DNA from: Mageeibacillus sp. UBA6976
Lineage (GTDB): Bacteria > Bacillota > Clostridia > Saccharofermentanales > Saccharofermentanaceae
Reading direction: 5' to 3'
NCBI GenBank assembly: GCA_002450155.1
Contig: DJYO01000031.1
Span: 118,662-182,661, forward strand
Length of the DNA stretch: 64,000 nt
Both the position numbers and the translations under genes were made by a program. This document shows positions 59,614 to 64,000 of the stretch, in pieces. Positions within the stretch are counted from its first letter, which is position 1. Each line of letters begins with the position of its first letter. The notes beneath the pieces are model-generated. The model did no database searches. It saw nothing but the letters and a program-made list of their open reading frames with translations, and was not told the origin of the DNA.

Positions 59614-59724
59614 CTATCCCGGGCCGCTGGGTGTGATTAGATCAGGCAGGTTGGGAGATTGCAACAAAGACAATAGCCTCCTGACTGCAGAATTACATAT
59701 CAAGCGTATTATTGCCCTTAGCAT
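59614..59724 (-). CDS. 36-aa small ORF with its own promoter
   Basis: A minus-strand ORF from ATG 59724, with GAGGTG about 6 bases upstream, to TAG 59614. It encodes a basic, amphipathic peptide (MLRAIIRLICNSAVRRLLSL at the start, PSGPG at the end). A promoter TTGCAA-17-TATAAT lies about 50 bases upstream. The combination of promoter, ribosome site and short frame makes a small gene likely, but no family is known. Overlapping longer frames on both strands are less convincing. Confidence 0.45.
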   Translation of the reverse strand: MLRAIIRLICNSAVRRLLSLLQSPNLPDLITPSGPG

Positions 59725-59770
59725 TCTCTTCACCTCGCTTTCCGATAAAACGTATGTTCTTTTGTGTTCG

Positions 59771-59799
59771 ATTATAAGAGGGCTAAAAATGTATTGCAA
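59771..59799 (-). promoter_or_regulatory. Promoter TTGCAA-17-TATAAT (minus strand)
   Basis: -35 at 59799-59794 and -10 at 59776-59771 on the minus strand. It reads toward the 36-aa ORF and then the hairpin cluster. Confidence 0.6.
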
Positions 59800-60100
59800 T
59801 ACATATTTGCAACCAAATCCCTTGAAAATGATGATGAGGGATATTAATCGGACAGATGTCGCTTTTGAGATATGCAAATGCCTAAAAAGCCAGTTCCGAT
59901 TATTATCAAGAAATCTTAATGAAGATGATATAATAACTATTAGATGACTTAGGAGAGAAGGAATCTTTTGTCGACTATCTTTTTAAAATTATAAACGTTG
60001 ATACATAATCCACTAAGTGCATTTTGCACTTTGACTTTCCCTTTGTTAGGACTAAGGAAAAGTAAAAGGGTATGTTATGTTTGAATACTGAGGTCTCGCT

Positions 60101-61126
60101 TTGAAAGAGTTTAAAGCGCTTATTGAAGAAAAAGAATATGATTTTCTGAGGACTGATCCGAGACTTGGAAAGAATATTATCCTGCTTGGAGTCAGCGGCA
60201 GTTACGGATATGGCACGAACCGTGACGGGAGCGATGTGGATCTTCGAGGTATCGCTTTGAATGGAAAGTCAGATCTTCTGGGACTCGATACTTTCGAGCA
60301 GTTTGAAGACCGGATAACTGATACGGTGATCTTTTCATTCATGAAGATCATCGGCCTTTTGATGAACTGCAATCCCAATACTATTGAGATCTTAGGTCTT
60401 GATGACGATCAGTACGTGATCAAGAATGAGATGGGGCAAGAACTACTGGAGAACAAAGGACTGTTTCTGTCAAAACGCGCTGTGGCTTCGTTCGGACATT
60501 ATGCAGGTTCTCAGCTTCGGAGACTTCAGAATGCGATTGCCCGAGATTCTCTTACCCAGTCAGAGCGTGAAAAGCATATCATGAATTCGGTGACCAATGC
60601 GCTCAACGATTTCAACGCAAGACATAAGGATTACAACGGTTCGTCAATCCGCCTTTATATTGATGAAGCAGTTACGGACGATCTTGATACGGAGATATTC
60701 GTGGATGGCGAATTCAGGCATTATCCGCTCCGACAGTATAACGAAATGATAAATACTCTAACCAACGTTATACGTGATTATTCCAAGATCGGTGAACGCA
60801 ATAAAAAGAAGGATGAAAGACATCTTAATAAGCACGCCATGCATCTTATCAGGCTTTTTATGATGGGTACAAACATTCTCGAAAACGGCGAGATCACAAC
60901 AAGGATGAAGGGCGATAACTTAAAGCTCCTATTAGATATCCGTGACGGAAAATATATGTCGGAAAGCAAATTGATCCCTGAGTTTTTCGAGATCGTCGGA
61001 TATTACGAGAAGCGTTTTGAAGAAGCTGCAATTAAGTCTTATCTGCCTGACGAGCCTGACATTAAATCAATTGCGAAGCTGGCGGAATCATTCAACTATC
61101 GTGCAGTTACGGGAGACATAAAATGA
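60101..61126 (+). CDS. RlaP/YcgL-type nucleotidyltransferase, first copy
   Basis: A 341-aa protein of the polymerase-beta nucleotidyltransferase fold. The active-site motif GSYGYGTNRDGSDVDLRG (33-50) supplies the Gly-Ser and the two metal Asp (45, 47). The rest is helical with YEKRFEEAAIKSYLPDEPD near the end. It resembles the RlaP (YcgL) group, linked elsewhere to RNA ligases. TTG start at 60101 with GAGG about 7 bases upstream. The second copy overlaps its end (ATGA). No ligase gene is nearby. Confidence 0.82.
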   Translation: MKEFKALIEEKEYDFLRTDPRLGKNIILLGVSGSYGYGTNRDGSDVDLRGIALNGKSDLLGLDTFEQFEDRITDTVIFSFMKIIGLLMNCNPNTIEILGLDDDQYVIKNEMGQELLENKGLFLSKRAVASFGHYAGSQLRRLQNAIARDSLTQSEREKHIMNSVTNALNDFNARHKDYNGSSIRLYIDEAVTDDLDTEIFVDGEFRHYPLRQYNEMINTLTNVIRDYSKIGERNKKKDERHLNKHAMHLIRLFMMGTNILENGEITTRMKGDNLKLLLDIRDGKYMSESKLIPEFFEIVGYYEKRFEEAAIKSYLPDEPDIKSIAKLAESFNYRAVTGDIK

Positions 61127-61908
61127 GAGATATAAAAAGCGAGATAATAGCAGGTCTTGATAAGATCGAAGCTGAGTATAATGTGACGATCCTTCTGGCG
61201 ATAGAATCAGGCAGCAGAGCTTGGGGCTTTGCTTCGCCTGACAGTGATTATGATGTCAGATTTATCTATGCCAGAAAACCGGAAGACTACCTTACCATTC
61301 TGCCTAAAAAAGATTACATCGAATGGCAGTTAGATGATGTCCTTGATATCAACGGCTGGGATATCACTAAGGCACTCCTCGCATTCGCTAAAGGCAATGC
61401 GAATGTTTTTGAGTGGGCAAATTCTCCGATTGTTTACAGGAAACACGAGTGCTGGGATAAGGTCTGTGAGACAGCATTCAAATTCTTCTCCGAGAAGGCC
61501 TCTCTCTGCCACTATTACGGCACGGCAAACAGCACCTATAAAACATTCCTTTTGGGTGAGCAGATACGCTATAAGAAGTATTTCTACGCTTTAAGGCCGC
61601 TTCTGTGCTGCAGATATATCGAGCACTACCACCAAATTCCTCCGATGGAATTTAAGGATCTTCTCCCGTTGTTCAATCTCGGTTTGCCGGATCTTGATTC
61701 TGCGCTTTTTGAAGCAATACAGTTTCTTCTCGAGCAAAAGAGAGTTACGGAAGAAAAAGACCTTAATCCGCAGATACCTGAGATCATTAACTTCATCGAG
61801 AACGAATGTATAAGGCAGAAAGAAATATCTGATTCACTGCCTGACGATCATAATAGGGACATATCTGAACTTGATAAAGCATTCCGTCATGTGCTTGAAT
61901 GTCTGTGA
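61123..61908 (+). CDS. RlaP/YcgL-type nucleotidyltransferase, second copy
   Basis: A 261-aa protein with the active site ESGSRAWGFASPDSDYDVRF (28-47; metal Asp 42 and 44), a DINGWDITKALLAFAKGN segment and a helical C-terminal half, the typical RlaP layout (PF10127). It fits the family better than the first copy. The two are co-translated and may act as a heterodimer or on two sites of one substrate, likely an RNA end. A long inverted repeat with T-run follows the stop. Confidence 0.88.
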   Translation: MRDIKSEIIAGLDKIEAEYNVTILLAIESGSRAWGFASPDSDYDVRFIYARKPEDYLTILPKKDYIEWQLDDVLDINGWDITKALLAFAKGNANVFEWANSPIVYRKHECWDKVCETAFKFFSEKASLCHYYGTANSTYKTFLLGEQIRYKKYFYALRPLLCCRYIEHYHQIPPMEFKDLLPLFNLGLPDLDSALFEAIQFLLEQKRVTEEKDLNPQIPEIINFIENECIRQKEISDSLPDDHNRDISELDKAFRHVLECL

Positions 61909-61940
61909 TGATGATAAGAACAATTAGAACGGTAATTCGC

Positions 61941-62006
61941 AAAATCATTGACGGACAGGATATAATCTTAAGTGGTGAAGGTTGACTCTTCGTCAATGAT
62001 TTTTTA
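61941..62006 (+). terminator. Long inverted repeat after the nucleotidyltransferases
   Basis: AAAATCATTGACG (61941-61953) and CGTCAATGATTTT (61991-62003), 13 bp perfect, then more T. The 37-base loop contains a TATAAT (61961-61966), so the loop may hold the promoter of the next gene. Confidence 0.6.
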
Positions 62007-62049
62007 AGTTAGTCAGCAATCTATATAATTGTTTTCAAAAGGAGTATGC

Positions 62050-62481
62050 ATGATTGATAAATCAAAAAAGTATTGGCATGGAGATTCAGCGGATGACATT
62101 GATGAATACTTAAGACTGTATTCAGGAGTGAAATCAATTGATGTAAAACCGGTTTTATGTCATACCTGCGGTAGTGATCGTTTTAAGATTTGGGTTGATG
62201 AAGATGAGGCTGCAATTCAAGTTGAATGTACGGAGTGCGGTTTTAAGAAGATCATTTTGGATTGTGAAGACATATGGGAAGATGCTGACCCGCACGCTGG
62301 AATATGCCCTGAATGCAAAAGCAAAGATTATAACGTAAGAGTTGGTTTTGTCAGACGTGATAACGGAAGCGTAAAACATGTATATATAGGGAATCGATGC
62401 TCAAAGTGTGGATTGCTTGGATCATATCTTGACTGGTCTATCAAGTTTGAACCGACAAATACTATGGAAAACAATATTTGA
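62050..62481 (+). CDS. Zinc-ribbon protein
   Basis: A 143-aa acidic protein with four Cys pairs: CHTCG and CTECG (about 37-65) form one ribbon, CPECK and CSKCG (about 89-121) a second. Between and after them are beta-type segments (VGFVRRDNGSVKHVYIGNRC). ATG 62050 is chosen since AAAAGGAG lies 8 bases upstream. The function is unknown; double zinc ribbons often bind nucleic acids or proteins. It lies in the right-hand accessory region. Confidence 0.7.
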   Translation: MIDKSKKYWHGDSADDIDEYLRLYSGVKSIDVKPVLCHTCGSDRFKIWVDEDEAAIQVECTECGFKKIILDCEDIWEDADPHAGICPECKSKDYNVRVGFVRRDNGSVKHVYIGNRCSKCGLLGSYLDWSIKFEPTNTMENNI

Positions 62482-62516
62482 AGCGTTTTTTTAACTTTCT
62501 AGTACAGTAGGGAATA

Positions 62517-62807
62517 ATGAGAATAAAAGATGAGAACGGGGATGTACACCCCAATGTATTTTGTTTTTTCAATTTTATGACGGTTATTATCTTTACCGTT
62601 GCAACTGTGCTAATTCTCACTCTTTTTCATGTTCCGATAATCTTGACTATTGTGATTTCATTTATACTGCATTGGGGATACTTATGGATTGAAGAACACT
62701 ACATTTCCCTTTTTGTTAATCAATTTGTAGAAATAATATTCAAAGACAGTAGAGCACCTAAATCACTAAAGGAGTTTGAGTTCAGAAAAAGGAAGGTGCA
62801 CAAATAA
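62517..62807 (+). CDS. Small membrane protein
   Basis: A 96-aa protein with one long or two short spans (about 17-60, FMTVIIFTVATVLILTLF and ILTIVISFILHWGYLWI) and a basic C-terminus. AGGGA precedes the ATG. I recognise no family. It follows the zinc-ribbon gene by 35 bases. Confidence 0.6.
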   Translation: MRIKDENGDVHPNVFCFFNFMTVIIFTVATVLILTLFHVPIILTIVISFILHWGYLWIEEHYISLFVNQFVEIIFKDSRAPKSLKEFEFRKRKVHK

Positions 62808-62821
62808 CTCGCAAAATTGCC

Positions 62822-62880
62822 GACAAATCATAGTGTATAATTGAATCTGGCAGAGCAGTCGCTTTGTCAGATTTGTTTTA
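62822..62880 (+). promoter_or_regulatory. Promoter within an inverted repeat
   Basis: ACAAATC (62823-62829) and GATTTGT (62870-62876) enclose a TATAAT at 62836-62841, the likely -10 of the gene at 62900. The layout copies that of 61941-62003. Confidence 0.45.
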
Positions 62881-62899
62881 AGATTGAAGAGGAACAGAA

Positions 62900-63346
62900 A
62901 TGTCGGATGTTATAGAGAAAATCATTCCAGTTAATCCATTTATCAGAATCCCAATTGATGATCTTCAAGCAGCAAGAGATTTGATTTCTGATAAAGTAGC
63001 AAATGATTCTATAACAATCGATACTAGCGAATCTCCTGTGTTTATTGATTGTGGAGGAAACTTAGAAAGCATAAGTTGCCCTAAATGTGGAGCTCCGATT
63101 AGTTTTGAAGTGTGGGGAGAATTAATGGATAAGGCATATGAATTATCCTTTTCGGATTTAGATGTTGTGTTGCCTTGTTGCAACTCGAAAGTATCACTAA
63201 ATGATTTGAAATATAACTATGAATGTGGTTTTTCCAGCTGTGTTATTAGTGTTTTGAATCCTCAAATTACTATTGATGAGGACTTGCGTGAGTCTATAGA
63301 ATCTTTATTGCACACAAAGATAAAGATAGTGCATGCTCATATTTGA
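62900..63346 (+). CDS. Cys-rich protein of unknown function
   Basis: A 148-aa acidic protein. A zinc knuckle CPKCG (about 60-64) pairs with a CC and later Cys (LPCCNSKV, about 92-99; CGFSSC, about 109-114), so a zinc ribbon of irregular form is likely. The C-terminus is an alpha/beta part with TIDEDLRESIESLL. GAGGAA lies 7 bases before the ATG. It may be an immunity-type or small accessory protein, but there is no direct evidence. Confidence 0.65.
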   Translation: MSDVIEKIIPVNPFIRIPIDDLQAARDLISDKVANDSITIDTSESPVFIDCGGNLESISCPKCGAPISFEVWGELMDKAYELSFSDLDVVLPCCNSKVSLNDLKYNYECGFSSCVISVLNPQITIDEDLRESIESLLHTKIKIVHAHI

Positions 63347-63372
63347 TAGAATACAATCTCGCAATATTATGC

Positions 63373-63400
63373 ACTAAGGACCTCACACAAGGTCCTTAGT
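63373..63400. terminator. Hairpin between convergent genes
   Basis: ACTAAGGACCT (63373-63383) and AGGTCCTTAGT (63390-63400), 11 bp perfect with a 6-base loop. It overlaps the stop of the minus-strand gene. T-runs are short, so it may be a weak bidirectional terminator. Confidence 0.55.
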
Positions 63401-63955
63401 ATTTACTATGCTCCTCAATCTCTTAATCTGCTTCAGATGCCAATCCGACTTCCTGAATATCTTGTCGAAATCATCGCTGCTCATGAAGTCAATCAGGTTC
63501 TCTTTTGTTGTGTGCTTTGCTCCTCTTATAACAACGTATCGGAGATTGCCTGATAAGAACCAGGTGTTAACGATTGTTTTTCCGTAACCGGTGATCTTGC
63601 AGATATCGGCTACTCTTAGGATATCTCTTTCGGACTTTATGAGCTGTTCATAGTATTCATGCATAGAAGATGTAACTTGCTCTGATAGCGGCAAGTTGCT
63701 GAAAGCGGTCTTGGAACAGCGGACAACAGGTGTAATGGTTGATATCCGCTGTCGCTCCGAAGTTCGCTCCAAAAATGAGATAAGATCAGTCTTGTTAATG
63801 GTGTAACGGTGTGTCTTTTTGCCGTTGTCACTACAAGGAATATCATTACCAAGATACTTAGTGGCAGTCTTCTTGCTCATATGGCAGATCTTGCAAAACT
63901 GGTCTTTTGAAATCGTGTCAGGAATGCTGTTCCAGTCAATAAATTCGGGTCTCAT
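63383..63955 (-). CDS. Protein with two helix-turn-helix units
   Basis: A 190-aa protein. The first unit (about 15-62, ISKDQFCKICHMSKKTATKYL, then a RYTINKTDLISFL wing) and the second (about 117-165, LRVADICKITGYGKTIVNTWF, then LRYVVIRGAKHTTKENLIDFM) both have the excisionase/MerR-like pattern of helix-turn-helix plus wing. AAGGAG lies 9 bases before the ATG at 63955. Two copies in one chain would let it hold two half-sites. It is probably a regulator or directionality factor of the mobile region. Confidence 0.7.
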   Translation of the reverse strand: MRPEFIDWNSIPDTISKDQFCKICHMSKKTATKYLGNDIPCSDNGKKTHRYTINKTDLISFLERTSERQRISTITPVVRCSKTAFSNLPLSEQVTSSMHEYYEQLIKSERDILRVADICKITGYGKTIVNTWFLSGNLRYVVIRGAKHTTKENLIDFMSSDDFDKIFRKSDWHLKQIKRLRSIVNTKDLV

Positions 63956-64000
63956 AGGGTTTTCTCCTTTGTGAAATGATTCTTTCGCCGCTTGAGTACC

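Noticed and set aside
59633..59947. 104-codon plus-strand ORF in the gene-poor region.
   Set aside because: GTG start without ribosome site, odd composition, and it overlaps a better supported small gene on the other strand.

Overview
The window looks like a chromosome segment of a low-to-mid GC Bacillota, probably a clostridial relative from an anaerobic gut-type habitat. The reasons are the AG-rich ribosome binding sites, frequent extended -10 promoters, LL-diaminopimelate aminotransferase (dapL), a TlpA / CD1871A-family CXXC peptide / 4Fe-4S membrane protein cluster, and Tn916-type recombinases. No species is assigned.

Left part (1-13 kb): a zinc-ribbon lipoprotein cut by the window edge, an AAA ATPase with a DUF4143 nuclease-like tail, a flavodoxin plus cyclophilin-fold lipoprotein pair, an LRR protein, an unrecognised protein, and then two genes that resemble defence genes: an AlbA_2/HATPase regulator and a 976-aa TOTE-type primase-helicase-PLD protein. 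They are followed by the remains of a small Tn916-like element: a HTH gene between two imperfect ~160-bp direct repeats, an excisionase, and an integrase broken by one in-frame stop.

Core part (13-37 kb): housekeeping and envelope genes. These are a low-Mr phosphatase, the TlpA redox operon (with a 50-aa gene), tcdA, dapL behind a terminator-like leader hairpin, a degenerate ANL ligase, a DUF885 peptidase-like lipoprotein, a large membrane-anchored LysM-like protein, the serine pathway pair (class V aminotransferase and serA), a GH32-fold protein that has lost its nucleophile, an RluA-like pseudouridine synthase, a DUF2298 / FAD oxidoreductase / DUF1015 operon, rpsU and a lipoprotein.

Pilus part (37-54.5 kb): a type IV pilus locus. 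It has prepilin-like proteins, PilC, a PilM-PilN fusion, a PilO-like protein, PilB with an MshEN-type N-terminus, two different prepilin peptidases, a major pilin with its own promoter, an LtaS-like sulfatase, and a minor pilin cluster. The cluster ends in a 1407-aa protein that joins a prepilin N-terminus to about 34 BspA-type (DUF285) repeats. No PilT is present in the window. This giant pilin, read as a pilus-tip adhesin, is the most striking gene. It is followed without a break by the second peptidase and a coupled Sel1 / J-domain-like / HIRAN trio of unknown role.

Right part (56.5-64 kb): a tRNA-Ser(CGA) whose 5' half is duplicated 211 bp upstream, a second complete tyrosine recombinase with excisionase-like and unknown genes, a gene-poor stretch with a dense cluster of inverted repeats and a 36-aa ORF behind a good promoter, two overlapping RlaP/YcgL-type nucleotidyltransferases, three small zinc-ribbon or membrane proteins, and a HTH gene. 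This part reads as integrated mobile DNA.
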